From Gammaproteobacteria bacterium (GTDB lineage: Bacteria > Pseudomonadota > Gammaproteobacteria > Xanthomonadales > Wenzhouxiangellaceae): a stretch of DNA of 56,867 bases. A program made the translations under genes and the position numbers. The DNA is taken from assembly GCA_018819105.1 (NCBI GenBank), contig JAHJQV010000050.1, positions 1 to 56,867 on the forward strand, written 5' to 3'. Each line of letters starts with the position of its first letter. Positions within the stretch are counted from its first letter, which is position 1. This document shows positions 1 to 10,400 of this stretch, in pieces. The notes under the pieces are model-generated. The model saw only the letters and a list, made by a program, of their open reading frames with translations, did not search any database and was not told the origin of the DNA.

Positions 1-600
1 ACCGTACCTGATTCATGGCATCGAGGTCCCTCCGCTCGCTGCGCTCGGTCGGGATGACAGCCTGATTTTTGAGATCTTACTGGCTTGCAGAGTTCACGAC
101 CCTGGGCTGTCATGTCGACCGGAGCAGCTCGCAGAGCTGCGCAGTCGAGAGATCTGTTTGCTCAGCTGTCAGCCCAAACACCGTACCTGATTCATGACAT
201 TGAGATCCCTCCACTCGCTGCGCTCGGTCGGGATGACAGCCTGATTTTTGAGATCTTACTGGCTTGCAGAGTTCACGACCCTGGGCTGTCATGTCGACCG
301 GAGCAGCTCGCAGAGCTGCGCAGTGGAGAGATCTGTTTGCTCAGCTGTCAGCCCAAACACCGTACCTGATTCATGACATTGAGATCCCTCCACTCGCTGC
401 GCTCGGTCGGGATGACAGCCTGATTTTTGAGATCTCACTGGCTTGCTGAGTTGTCGCGACAGGGGCTGTCATGTCGACCGGAGCAGCTCACAGAGCTGCG
501 CAGTGGAGAGATCTGTTTGCTCAGCTGTCAGCCCAAACACCGTACCTGATTCATGACATTGAGATCCCTCCACTCGCTGCGCTCGGTCGGGATGACAGCC
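1..600. repeat. 179-bp tandem repeat array, about 3.3 copies
   Basis: Near-identical copies begin at 1, 180, 359 and 539, spaced 179, 179 and 180 bases; similarity ends near 600. The first copy sits at the window edge, so the array may continue to the left. Each copy carries the block CTCGCTGCGCTCGGTCGGGA followed by TGACAG, and a short inverted repeat GCAGCT/AGCTGC (124-129 with 135-140 in the first copy). The third copy differs most around 430-465. Short open frames cross the units on both strands but have no ribosome binding site and resemble no protein I know. The units are too long and too similar throughout to be a CRISPR array. Confidence 0.9.
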
Positions 601-678
601 AGGACTTTGATCATCCCATGCGTTGCCCGCCCTGTTGCGATTGCTATTGATGACTTGCGGAGCAACGGCATCACGGTG

Positions 679-720
679 CCCCCCACCCCGACCCTCCCCC
701 GCTATGCTGGGGAGGGAGAT
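679..720. repeat. GC-rich dispersed hairpin motif
   Basis: Arms CCCTCCCC (692-699) and GGGGAGGG (709-716) flank a nine-base loop. This type of C-rich/G-rich palindrome is scattered between genes in many proteobacterial genomes. I see no T-tract that would make it a terminator. Beyond this hairpin and the tandem array I find nothing gene-like in 1-875. Confidence 0.5.
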
Positions 721-821
721 GGGCAATGTTTGGCTTCTGTTCTGTTGCTGACGGTCTGGTTTTTCTGGGTCGGATTTTAGTTGAGAACCCTCCGCTCGCT
801 GCGCCATACCGGGCGCACCAC

Positions 822-848
822 AAAAAAGGCACCCCGTGGGGGTGCCTT
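822..848 (-). terminator. Rho-independent terminator of the DUF1800-DUF1501 operon
   Basis: Perfect 10-bp arms 826-835 and 839-848 enclose a three-base loop. On the minus strand the stem is followed by six T (822-827). It lies 28 bases past the DUF1501 stop codon, the right place to end that transcript. Confidence 0.9.
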
Positions 849-875
849 GAGGTTACCGGGTGGCTATGCAGTCAG

Positions 876-2267
876 CTATTCAAAACCTACCCTGGCGATA
901 ACGTCCTGCGGGCCGGTGTTCACCGACAGGTCTGTGCCATTGACGAAGCCCAGCGGGGTGTAGCCCAGCGGTATCTCGTCATCGGCCTGGCCCTGGTCAT
1001 TGAAGCCGGGCAGAATGGTGCCCAGCTCGGGGTTGCCCAGATGGCGGACCAGAACTTCAGCAAACACGTTGCGGTAGTCGGTGGTGGTCTTGACGTCGGC
1101 ATTCTGGAACAGGTCAGGAGGGCTGAGTCCAAGGAAGTTGCCGTAGAACTGACCGCCGTTGACCGGACCGCCGGCCACCAGAATGTCGGCACCGGAGCCA
1201 TGATCGGTGCCATTGTCCGCGTTGTCGAACACGCGGCGACCGAACTCACCCTGCAGCATGACCACGGTGCGATCCTTCCAGCTGTCGCCTTCGCCGGTGG
1301 GCACATCCAGATCCAGTAGCAGTGCACGCACCGCTTCGGCAACATCCTGCAACCGATCACCGAACTGCCCGTTGAGGTTGCCCTGGTTGCCGTGCGTGTC
1401 CCAGCCACCCTTGTCGGCCTGGGCCAGACGCAGGCCAACCCCGGATTTGATCAGACGGGCGATGTTCAGCAGTTCGTCGCCAATGTCGTCGTCGGGATAC
1501 ACCGCACCGTTGTCGGGAATGTAATCGCCGGCGAACACCTGCTCGACAATCTGCAGTGACTCGATCGCCTGAGCACCGGCTACCTCAATGTCGGAATTGC
1601 CCTGGCTGTAGATTTCACCCAGTGCCACTTCCAGCTCTTCCTCGAAATTGCCATTACCGCCCTCAAGGTCAAAACTGCCGGGATTGCCCAGCGCCAGCAC
1701 CGAAGGTTCGCCCAGCAGCGAGAAGCTGACATTGCTCTCGGCCGTCATCAGCGGCACCTGCATGCTGCCGGGCAGGTTGATGGCCGATTGGAAATGCCGC
1801 GCCAGCCAGCCGTCGGTGGTGAAGCGCTCTCCGGGGGTGCCCAGCTCGATAAACCGCTCGGCCTCAAAATGACTGCGGTTGACAAACGGCAGGCCGGTGG
1901 CACGGATCACTGCCAGATCGCCATTGTCGAACAGGTCCTTGAAGGCCGCGCCACGTTCGTTGATGCCCCAGAGCCCATGTACATCGCTTGTGAGCGAGAG
2001 AAGGTTGGCATCAGGTACAAATACGCCATTCTGACGAAGGTCGATGTAATTTTGATGATGATCATTATCAAATTTCGGCGCGATGATGCTGAGCCAGTCC
2101 GGCCCGCCACGCAGAAATATGTAGACAAAAATGTTTTTGTTGATGCTGTCGCTGCCCATGGCAAAACTGACCCCGCAAGGCAGGGCCCCGATGCCAATGG
2201 CACCACCGGCGATGGCCGTGTTGCGCAGAAAATTGCGGCGCTGCTGGTTGAATTGTGTAGTGTTCAT
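876..2267 (-). CDS. DUF1501 family Tat-exported protein
   Basis: DUF1501 protein of 463 residues, a family of unknown biochemical role distantly related to the sulfatase/alkaline phosphatase fold. The N-terminus has a twin-arginine signal (QRRNFLRN, then an Ala/Gly-rich hydrophobic stretch), so export to the periplasm as a folded protein is expected. Family-typical segments include the GPDWLS region near the N-terminus and GGWDTHGNQG in the centre, followed by LQGEFGRR and DHGSGAD. I chose the ATG at 2265-2267 because AAGGAG lies seven bases before it; an ATG two codons earlier would be only one base from the same site. It follows the DUF1800 stop by 19 bases, so the two are co-transcribed. 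The protein ends in VGFE. Confidence 0.88.
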   Translation of the reverse strand: MNTTQFNQQRRNFLRNTAIAGGAIGIGALPCGVSFAMGSDSINKNIFVYIFLRGGPDWLSIIAPKFDNDHHQNYIDLRQNGVFVPDANLLSLTSDVHGLWGINERGAAFKDLFDNGDLAVIRATGLPFVNRSHFEAERFIELGTPGERFTTDGWLARHFQSAINLPGSMQVPLMTAESNVSFSLLGEPSVLALGNPGSFDLEGGNGNFEEELEVALGEIYSQGNSDIEVAGAQAIESLQIVEQVFAGDYIPDNGAVYPDDDIGDELLNIARLIKSGVGLRLAQADKGGWDTHGNQGNLNGQFGDRLQDVAEAVRALLLDLDVPTGEGDSWKDRTVVMLQGEFGRRVFDNADNGTDHGSGADILVAGGPVNGGQFYGNFLGLSPPDLFQNADVKTTTDYRNVFAEVLVRHLGNPELGTILPGFNDQGQADDEIPLGYTPLGFVNGTDLSVNTGPQDVIARVGFE

Positions 2268-2286
2268 GGTCATTCTCCTTAACGAC

Positions 2287-4068
2287 TCAGCGCTGCTGGC
2301 CAACCGGCAGCATCACGATCAAACCCACGGTCGCCCGCAGCACCCGGTTGTACTCTCCACCATTGCTGGTGTTGCTGGTGTCCATACTGTTTTCCAGTTG
2401 TTCGTTGACACCGACATCGGCGATCTGGGCCATGAAACCGGCCACCTTGTTGATGGTTTCGGTTTCCGGCAGAAAGCCATAGGCCTGTTGCAGCCAGGCC
2501 GACACCACATTGGCTGGCGTGCGCTGGGATACCGTCGGCACCAGCTGGTTGGTTTGCTGCACCAGGTTGATGGCCAGATCATCGCTGTTGTTACGGGTCA
2601 GAAAATAGCTGATGGTGCGCCAGGTGAATACCATGGTCCCGGTGCCCTGCCAGAATGCCTTGAAATCGGGATAACCAGTTGGTGGCTCCATGTGAAACGG
2701 TCGATGTCCGGCCTGTTGCAAGCGGCTGAGCAATGCACTGCTGATGTTTTCACCTTCGTCCTCGTTCAGCTTCGGGGTGTAGTCGATGCCCACCGCACGC
2801 CAGGCCCGCAACAGCGTTTCGGTGGGACGCCGGGCCTTGTCGCCCCAGGTGTTCTTGAACTCCTCGGAAAGCAGCACGTGGCGATAGACTTCGCGCAGCT
2901 GATTCGCCTCATCACGGCGGTTCCAGAACTCATCGGCGGTCGATGCGATCAGTGATTCCGGCACGTTGTCGCCAATCAGGCGACGGCACAGTTTCATGGC
3001 GATAAAGCGTGCGGTGCCGTAATGACGGGCAAGGTAGGTGAGGATCTGTTCGACATCATTGATGCCGCCGTCGCTGTTGATGGTGATGTCCATGACCCGG
3101 ATAGGCTCCTGAGCATGTTCATCGTAATGGCGATCGGCGCGGAACAGGAACGTGCCGTTGTCCAGATTGTCGCCCTGGCGGCCATCGGCCACGCCCCAGC
3201 CGGTCAGCGCACGGGCAAACTGGAACACGTCGATTTCGGTGTAACCTGCACGCTCGCCCTTGATGTTGTTAGGCACCGTGTCCGGTTCTACCGCACCGAA
3301 GAAATTTTCGATGGCACCGACGGTGTGCAGCTCAAGCACTTCGCGCGCGTAATTCTCGTTCGGATTCGGCCAGGTGTTGAAGGCATTGTCCAGGTAGTAC
3401 AGCATGGCCGCATTGCGCGTGGTGTTGCGCAACATGTCGCGGAAATTGCCAAACATATGCTGACGAATGTCGCGATCCCAGGCGGGGAAATAACCACGGG
3501 TCTCGTTGCGCAGCTCAATGTCGATATTGAAATGGTTATGCCAGAAATCGGCCAGCACCTCACGCAGTTGCCAGCGGCTGTAGGCACCGCGCAGCAGCAT
3601 CTGACGCATGGACTGCTCGCGTGGACGGTTGCGCAGACCAAAATCATCGCTGCGCACATGCTCGGTCCACAGTGCAATGTTGGATTTGTTGATGGTGTCG
3701 TAGGACTGGCCGGGGAAAGTCAGGCCACTGAGTCGCGCATCCACATCCGGATCGGAACTACCGGGGTTCAGCTGCTGGTTGACCCAGGCGGCCAGCCTGG
3801 CATCGTCGTTGCTGCCCAGGGCGTTGAAGGCCGCAACATCGCCGCGTGCCGGCCCATAGGCGGCTTTGTTGAGCACGCGCACGGCAAACGGCGGCACATC
3901 CGGCGAGGCTCCGCGCTCGATCGGCGGTGCCGGAAACAACTTGCTGTCCTTGCTAATGTCTGTCGCCAATTGCGCATTGGCGGTTTGCATGTTGCCTGCT
4001 GTCAGTGCGACGGCCCCGACTCCAGCCCCCAGACTGGCAATGACCTCACGGCGGGATAAACTTTCCAT
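2287..4068 (-). CDS. DUF1800 family Tat-exported protein
   Basis: 593-residue DUF1800 protein, first gene of a two-gene operon with DUF1501. This pairing recurs in Proteobacteria and Planctomycetes; no enzymatic activity is established. The N-terminus (SRREVIASLG plus a hydrophobic Ala/Gly run ending near ANAQ) is a Tat signal. Characteristic segments are RVLNKAAYGP at about residues 65-74, LADFWHNHFN, NYAREVLELHTVG and FQFARALTGW, and near the C-terminus a PTGYPDFKAFW motif. The start is supported by AGGTGA upstream. Both partners carry their own Tat signal, which suggests they act together outside the cytoplasm; the substrate cannot be read from the sequence. Positions 4069-4206 hold the likely promoter, but I cannot assign boxes with confidence. 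Confidence 0.88.
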   Translation of the reverse strand: MESLSRREVIASLGAGVGAVALTAGNMQTANAQLATDISKDSKLFPAPPIERGASPDVPPFAVRVLNKAAYGPARGDVAAFNALGSNDDARLAAWVNQQLNPGSSDPDVDARLSGLTFPGQSYDTINKSNIALWTEHVRSDDFGLRNRPREQSMRQMLLRGAYSRWQLREVLADFWHNHFNIDIELRNETRGYFPAWDRDIRQHMFGNFRDMLRNTTRNAAMLYYLDNAFNTWPNPNENYAREVLELHTVGAIENFFGAVEPDTVPNNIKGERAGYTEIDVFQFARALTGWGVADGRQGDNLDNGTFLFRADRHYDEHAQEPIRVMDITINSDGGINDVEQILTYLARHYGTARFIAMKLCRRLIGDNVPESLIASTADEFWNRRDEANQLREVYRHVLLSEEFKNTWGDKARRPTETLLRAWRAVGIDYTPKLNEDEGENISSALLSRLQQAGHRPFHMEPPTGYPDFKAFWQGTGTMVFTWRTISYFLTRNNSDDLAINLVQQTNQLVPTVSQRTPANVVSAWLQQAYGFLPETETINKVAGFMAQIADVGVNEQLENSMDTSNTSNGGEYNRVLRATVGLIVMLPVGQQR

Positions 4069-4206
4069 GGCTTCACCTGCTTGTCTGTTTGGTATCTGTG
4101 GTGTGTTGTTGGTGGTATCGTCCTGATACTGCCAGATGCTATGTTAACGATATGTTCCGATAAAAATGTGAATAATTAATGACATAGAGCACATTAGACA
4201 TATCAT

Positions 4207-5943
4207 TCAAATCAGCACATGTTCAACCATCAGTTGTACTGACGTGTCACCACGGAATCGGTTGACCCCCAGACGGTAGCCAATGGTCACCATGGCGTCG
4301 ACTGGAAACTGCTCGATGTCACGATTGAAGGCGATCGCCGCAATGGTTTGTCGACTGTTCGCAGGCTGCAGCTGCAGACGCACATGCGCGCCTTTCAGCA
4401 ACTGTCGGTCGCGCACCCGAAAGCTGCCCTGAAACAGTGGTTCGGGGAATTTCTGCCCCCACGGCAGCGCCGATTCCAGCAGGCTGGCCAGCGGCAGACT
4501 GATGTCTTCCGGCTGCAGCTCGCCATCAGTGAACAGCACCTCATCGCGCAACTCCAGGTCGCTGGCATGCGCCTGCCAGGCCTGCTGAAACGCATCCAGA
4601 TGCGCCAGCGGCATGCTCAGCCCGGCCGCCATGGCATGCCCGCCAAATCCACTCATCAGCCCCGGATGCCGTGCATCCAGCAGCGCCAGATGATCGCGAA
4701 TGTGAATGCCGTTGACCGAGCGCGCCGAGCCCTTGAGCAGCGCTTCAGCGCTGGCGTCCTCGGGGTTGGCCGGAGCCAGCGCCAGCACCGGCCGGCCGAC
4801 GCGATCCTTGATGCGACCGGCGACCAGACCGACGATACCCTGATGCCAGCGCTCATCAAACAGACACAAAGCCAGTGGCAACTGCTCGCGCGGCCCCAGT
4901 TGCTGCAACAACTGATCTATCTGGGCATCGGCCTCTGCCTGCATCTGCTGCTGCAGCGCGCGTCGCTGCTGATTGATGTCGTCCAGCAGTGTGGCCATGT
5001 CATCGGCCTGCTGCTGGTTATCACAGAGCAGGCATTCTATGCCCACGCTCATGTCCTCCAGCCGGCCGGCGGCATTCAGCCTAGGGGCCACGCGCCAGCC
5101 CAGATCCTGTGCCGTGCACAGGCGGTGGTTGACCCCACCGGCATGCAGCAGTGCCTTGATGCCGGCACAGGCGCGGTCAGCACGGATACGCTGCAAGCCC
5201 TGCTGCACCAGAATGCGGTTGTTTGCATCCAGCGGCACCATGTCGGCAACCGTGCCCAGCGCCACCAGATCCAGCCAGTCGGCCATTCTCGGCAACGGCC
5301 GCGTGGCGCTGAACCAGCCGCTGTCTTGCAGCAGCCGGCGCACGCCACTGAGCAGGTAGAACACCACCCCGACACCGGCCAGTGCCTTGCTGGGAAATTG
5401 CTCTCCGGGCAGATTGGGATTGACGATGGCCACAGCCTGCGGCAGGGTTTCTCCGGGCAGATGATGATCGGTGACGATGGTCTGCAGCCCCAGCGCATTG
5501 GCATGCGCCACCCCGGCCACACTGCTGATGCCATTGTCCACGGTCACCAGCAGGTCGCCACTGGCCGCCAGCTTTTCCGCCAGCATGGCGTCCACCAGCG
5601 GCGCGGTCAGGCCATAGCCAAAGGCGAACCGGTTGGGCACGCAGTAGCCGATATTGCGCGCGCCCATGGCCCGCAGAGCACGCAGGCTGAGTGCGCTGGC
5701 GGTGGCACCGTCGGCATCAAAATCCCCCACCACCACAATGCGGCGCTGGCTGCGAATCGCTTCGGCCAGTGCACTGGCGGCCTGCTCGAACTGGGAAAAC
5801 TGTGGTGGCAGCAGGCGTGCCAGCCGATGATCAAGCTGCTCGGCCAGCGCCACCCCGCGCCCCAGCAGCACCCGGCGCAGCACCGGATGCAAACTGTCCG
5901 GAAGCTGGTCCTCGACGTCTATGCTGCGCTGCTGAACAATCAT
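4207..5943 (-). CDS. recJ: Single-stranded-DNA-specific 5'-3' exonuclease RecJ
   Basis: RecJ degrades single-stranded DNA 5' to 3' in RecF-pathway recombination and mismatch repair. At 578 residues it matches the usual size. DHH-family motifs are all present: DFDADG with Asp74, 76 and 78; VDNG with Asp136; TDHH at 158-161; GTVADMVPL at about 230-238; and RLNAAGR at 288-294. The frame is open further upstream, but the ATG at 5941-5943 gives the standard N-terminus. It overlaps the stop of the preceding gene as ATGA, so the two are translationally coupled. No redox or zinc additions are seen. Confidence 0.95.
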   Translation of the reverse strand: MIVQQRSIDVEDQLPDSLHPVLRRVLLGRGVALAEQLDHRLARLLPPQFSQFEQAASALAEAIRSQRRIVVVGDFDADGATASALSLRALRAMGARNIGYCVPNRFAFGYGLTAPLVDAMLAEKLAASGDLLVTVDNGISSVAGVAHANALGLQTIVTDHHLPGETLPQAVAIVNPNLPGEQFPSKALAGVGVVFYLLSGVRRLLQDSGWFSATRPLPRMADWLDLVALGTVADMVPLDANNRILVQQGLQRIRADRACAGIKALLHAGGVNHRLCTAQDLGWRVAPRLNAAGRLEDMSVGIECLLCDNQQQADDMATLLDDINQQRRALQQQMQAEADAQIDQLLQQLGPREQLPLALCLFDERWHQGIVGLVAGRIKDRVGRPVLALAPANPEDASAEALLKGSARSVNGIHIRDHLALLDARHPGLMSGFGGHAMAAGLSMPLAHLDAFQQAWQAHASDLELRDEVLFTDGELQPEDISLPLASLLESALPWGQKFPEPLFQGSFRVRDRQLLKGAHVRLQLQPANSRQTIAAIAFNRDIEQFPVDAMVTIGYRLGVNRFRGDTSVQLMVEHVLI

Positions 5944-7016
5944 TGTTGCGCGCTGGCGGATGCCGTCAGCCAGTGCAGCGCCTGCTGCCAGCCTACTGTG
6001 CGCTGCGCCGTCGGCCACAGTGCACGCAGTCGCCGCAGGACTTGCTGCCAGGTGACTGCCGGCACATGCTGCAGGCAGCGTCCGGCCACACATTGCAGCC
6101 GCAGCGGTCGTCGCTGGCGATCGGCCAGCAGTTGTTGCAACAGCCGCAGCAAGGCCTGCCAGTTGTCCGCCTGGCTGCGGCCACGGTCAAGTCGCCATTC
6201 CAGCAGCAGGCTGCCTGTGGCCGGCAGTTCCTGCATGACTGAACCGGGGCTGTACAGTTGCCACTGCGGCAGTTGCAGCCAGTCGGCATAGCCGGCCATT
6301 TGCGGTGACTGCACCCGCGCCGCCGACCATGACGCGGTGCTGGCAGCAGCTTGAGCAGGCAGACGACCGCCACCCCAGAACCACAGCGAATTGAGCGCCG
6401 GCAGTCCCTGTTGCTGGCGTTGCAGATTGACCGGGTGCTGGTGCAAGAGCATTTGCGCTTCCGCCTGCAACCGCAGCCAGACACGCGCCTCGGGCGCGCT
6501 CAGCAAGGCCTCATCCAGCGGCCTGCCCAGCGCCTGCCAGGGCGGCATCCAGGCTGCCGGCTGCGGTGATTTTGCCTGCAGATACCAGCGTTCACAGCCG
6601 TTGGCGAACTGCCCCCGTTGCAGCAGCATGTCGTGCTCCTGAAACAGTGGCTGCAATGCTTCTATGAGTGCATCCGCCTGCTCGGGTTGCAGGCCAAAAT
6701 CAGCCACCTGAAGCAGATGCACACGCGTCATGTCCGCCTGCATGTGCACCGGATCGGCGCGCAGAATGAAATCGTGCTGATGAGTGTGGCTGGCAGCCGC
6801 AGCGCCGCCATCATGTCGCCAGGCAAATGCCGCCACCGGTGCCTGCGGCTGCAGCAGCGCCGCGGCCATCGGCGCGGCAGAGACCGGCTGCCAGCGTGAG
6901 GCGACCAGCTGTCGCGAGCGTTGCAGTGGCTCCTTGTGGGCACTGCCGCTGAGCAGGTCGGCCAGTTCCGGAAGCAGCAGATGAATGTGATCGACGCAGG
7001 ATTCAGTGGTAGGCAA
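5940..7016 (-). CDS. RecJ-coupled COG4255-like protein (phosphoglycerate-mutase-like annotation)
   Basis: About 358 residues. It resembles the COG4255 proteins often annotated as cofactor-independent phosphoglycerate mutase and found directly before recJ in xanthomonads and relatives. Recognisable segments are HIHLLLPEL at the N-terminus, [17 protein letters not shown] in the middle and [10 protein letters not shown]. No catalytic role is established, and I see no obvious metal-binding set of a true phosphoglycerate mutase. The start is uncertain: TTG at 7014-7016 puts the conserved N-terminus near the beginning, while a GTG at 7044-7046 is also in frame; both overlap the end of greA. The ATGA overlap with recJ makes co-expression very likely. 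Gln/Ala-rich composition is notable. Confidence 0.7.
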   Translation of the reverse strand: MPTTESCVDHIHLLLPELADLLSGSAHKEPLQRSRQLVASRWQPVSAAPMAAALLQPQAPVAAFAWRHDGGAAAASHTHQHDFILRADPVHMQADMTRVHLLQVADFGLQPEQADALIEALQPLFQEHDMLLQRGQFANGCERWYLQAKSPQPAAWMPPWQALGRPLDEALLSAPEARVWLRLQAEAQMLLHQHPVNLQRQQQGLPALNSLWFWGGGRLPAQAAASTASWSAARVQSPQMAGYADWLQLPQWQLYSPGSVMQELPATGSLLLEWRLDRGRSQADNWQALLRLLQQLLADRQRRPLRLQCVAGRCLQHVPAVTWQQVLRRLRALWPTAQRTVGWQQALHWLTASASAQQ

Positions 7017-7482
7017 CGGCCACAATCTCGTAGGTTTTCTCCCCACCCGGGGCTCTTACCGTGACTTCATCGCCGACCTGCTTGCCGATCAGTGCCCGCG
7101 CCACCGGCGAACTGATGGAAATGTGGTTGTTGCGGATGTCGGACTCCAGATCACCGACGATGGTGTAGCTGACTTCATCACCGGAATCGACATCGGCCAG
7201 CGTCACGCTGGCACCGAACACCACCTTGTCACCGGCATTGAGCTTGCCGGTGTCGATGATGCGGGCATTGCTGATGCCGGACTCCAGCTCCTTGATGCGC
7301 GCTTCAATGAAACCCTGCTGTTCGCGGGCAGCATGGTATTCGGCGTTTTCCTTCAGATCGCCATGGGCCCGCGCCTCGGCAATGGCGGCGATGACCTGGG
7401 GGCGATCCTGTTTCTTGAGTTTTTCCAGCTCGGCACGCAGCCGCTCGGCGCCGGCCTGCGTCAATGGTGGACGCTGATCCAT
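7003..7482 (-). CDS. greA: Transcription elongation factor GreA
   Basis: GreA binds the RNA polymerase secondary channel and stimulates cleavage of backtracked transcripts. 159 residues, the normal size. The N-terminal coiled coil carries the acidic tip around [15 protein letters not shown]; the C-terminal globular domain includes the conserved segments [10 protein letters not shown] and [23 protein letters not shown] lies six bases before the ATG. Only three bases separate it from the carB stop, so it is the third gene of a carAB-greA transcript, an arrangement common in Gammaproteobacteria. Confidence 0.97.
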   Translation of the reverse strand: MDQRPPLTQAGAERLRAELEKLKKQDRPQVIAAIAEARAHGDLKENAEYHAAREQQGFIEARIKELESGISNARIIDTGKLNAGDKVVFGASVTLADVDSGDEVSYTIVGDLESDIRNNHISISSPVARALIGKQVGDEVTVRAPGGEKTYEIVAVAYH

Positions 7483-7485
7483 GGT

Positions 7486-10400
7486 TTACTCCTGACAATC
7501 CGTGACAATGCTGAGTTGCTGATGCAACGCCTGCAGACAGCGTACCTGTTCTGTACCGTCGTAGTCCAGTGCCTTGAGTGTGGCACTGGCACCGGCCAGC
7601 GTGGTGGAATAGTTGACCCGGTGCTGCAGTGCCTCACGGCGGATGGAATAGGAGTCGGCAATCGCCTGGCGACCCTCGGTGGTGTTGACGATGAACTGAA
7701 TCTCGTCGTTGATGATCATGTCGACAATGTGCGGGCGGCCTTCTATGACCTTGTTGACCTGGGCGCAGGCCAGTTGATGCTGCTGCAAAAAATCTGCCGT
7801 GCCCGATGTGGCCACCACACTGAAGCCACGCGCCAGCAGCTGCTGCGCAATCGGCAGCAGATGCGGCTTGTCGGCATCGCGCACGCTGAGGAAGGCGCGG
7901 CCGATTTCCGGCAAGGCGGTGCCAGCACCGGCATGGGCACGATAGCTGGCCTCACCGAAGCTGTCGCCGACCCCCATGACCTCACCGGTGGAGCGCATTT
8001 CCGGACCCAGAATGGGGTCCACGCCAGGGAAGCGGATGAACGGGAACACAGGCTCCTTGATGGCAAAGAAATCCGGCACCAGTTCAGCCGTCAGGCCCTG
8101 CGCTGACAGCGTTTTGCCGACCATGCACAGCGCCGCGGCTTTGGCCAGCGGCGTGCCGATGACCTTGGACACGAAAGGCACCGTGCGGGCCGCACGCGGA
8201 TTGACTTCGAGGACGAAAATCTCCTCGCCGCGAATGGCAAACTGCACGTTCATCAGACCGACCACACCGATGCCCAGCCCCAGTTGCCGGGTCTGTTCAC
8301 GCAAGCGGTCCTGCAGCGCACGACTGAGCGACCAGGGCGGCAGACAACAGGAGGAATCGCCGGAGTGCACGCCGGCCTGTTCGATGTGCTCCATGATGCC
8401 GCCGATCAGCACCTGCTCACCGTCACAGACCGCATCGACATCCACCTCGATGGCATGATCAAGAAAGCGATCCAGCAACACCGGTGAGCGGTTGGAGACG
8501 TGCACGGCATCCCGGATGTAACGCTTGAGTTCGGTTGCGCTGTTGACGATGTCCATGGCGCGACCGCCCAGCACATAGGACGGGCGCACCACCAGCGGGT
8601 AACCGATTTCCTCGGCCAGTCGCAGGGCATCCTCCTCGTTGCGGGCAGTGCGGTTGGGCGGCTGGCGCAGACCGAGTTTTTGCAACAGCTGCTGGAAGCG
8701 CTCGCGGTCTTCGGCCAGGTCAATGGCATCCGGCGAGGTGCCGATGATGTTGACCCCGGCTGCCTCCAGATCACGCGCCAGCTTCAGTGGTGTCTGGCCA
8801 CCAAACTGCACGATCACGCCGACCGGCTGTTCCAGCGCATGGATATCCAGCACCCGCTCCAGTGTCAGCGGCTCGAAATACAACCGATCGGAGGTGTCGT
8901 AATCGGTGGACACGGTCTCGGGATTGCAGTTGACCATGATGGTTTCAAAACCGGCTTCGCGCAGTGCGTAGGCGGCGTGCACGCAGCAGTAATCGAATTC
9001 GATGCCCTGGCCGATGCGGTTCGGTCCACCACCCAGAATCATGATCTTGCGGCGCTCGCTGGGTCTGGCTTCGCAGTCGCTCTCGTAGCTGGAATACAGG
9101 TATGCGGTATCGGTGGGAAACTCGGCTGCGCAGGTGTCCACGCGCAGATACACCGGCGTCACGCCGTGCTGCTGGCGCAGCTCGCGTACCGCATGCTGAT
9201 CCAGCTGCAGCAGGCTGGCGAGCCGCTCGTCGCTGAACCCGTTGCGCTTGAGATGCTGCCAGTGGGCTGCGCCAAGCTGCTCGGGGCGCATCTGCTGCAG
9301 CGCGTGCTCATCCTCGATGAGTTCTTCAATCTGGTACAGAAACCACGGATCAATGCCGGTCAGTGACTGGATTTCGTCCAGCGCCAGGCCCACGCGGAAG
9401 GCATCGGCCACATAGCGAAGACGATCGCTGCTGGCTTCCTTGAGTTCCAGCTTCAGCCTGGCCATGGACTCGCTGTCTGCCTGCAGCAGGGACGTGTCCA
9501 TGATCGGATCCAGTCCGGTGAGGTCGGTTTCCATGCTGCACAACGCTTTCTGCAGCGATTCCTTGAACGTGCGGCCGATCGCCATGGCCTCGCCGACCGA
9601 CTTCATCTGCGTGGTGAGCACGGCATTGGCGGCGGGAAATTTCTCGAACGCGAATCGCGGAATCTTGGTGACGACATAATCAATGGCCGGCTCGAACGAA
9701 CTCGGCGTCAGCCCGCCGGTGATTTCATTGCGCAACTCGTCCAGCGTATAACCCACCGCCAGCTTGGCCGCCACCTTGGCAATGGGAAAACCGGTGGCCT
9801 TGGAAGCCAGCGCCGACGAGCGCGACACGCGCGGGTTCATCTCGATCACCACCATGCGGCCGTCGTCCGGATTGATGGCAAACTGCACATTGGAACCGCC
9901 GGTCTCCACACCGATGCGCCGCAACACCGCCAGGCTGGCATCACGCATGACCTGGTATTCCTTGTCGGTCAGTGTCTGCGCCGGTGCCACGGTGATGGAA
10001 TCGCCGGTGTGTATGCCCATGGCATCGACGTTCTCAATCGAGCAGATGATGATGCAGTTGTCGGCGCGATCACGCACCACCTCCATCTCGAACTCTTTCC
10101 AGCCGAGCAGGGATTCATCCAGCAGCACCTGCGATATCGGCGACATTTCCAGGCCATGGCGGGTAATGCGCTCGAACTCGTCCATGTTGTAGGCGACACC
10201 ACCGCCACTGCCGCCCAGTGTGTAGGCCGGGCGAATGATCACCGGAAAACCGATGTCGGCCTGCTTGTCGAAGGCATCCTCCATGTTGCTGACAATGTGC
10301 GCGCGCGGCACGTCCAGGCCAATGTCAACCATGGCGTCGCGAAACAGCAGCCGGTCCTCTGCGGTCTGGATTGCCTCCGGCTGGGCACCGATCAGCTCGA

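Noticed and set aside
1-600. Possible CRISPR-like array
   Set aside because: Units are 179 bp and alike over their whole length; there are no short repeats with unique spacers and no cas genes.
2041-2086. Fur-box-like sequence (TTGATGATGATCATTATCAA)
   Set aside because: It lies inside the DUF1501 coding sequence, where an Asp/His-rich stretch explains the base pattern; no promoter is near.
4348-6291. Long plus-strand frame (647 codons) opposite recJ
   Set aside because: Antisense shadow of the GC-rich recJ and COG4255 genes; composition is Gln/His/Arg-rich and no family or ribosome binding site is seen.
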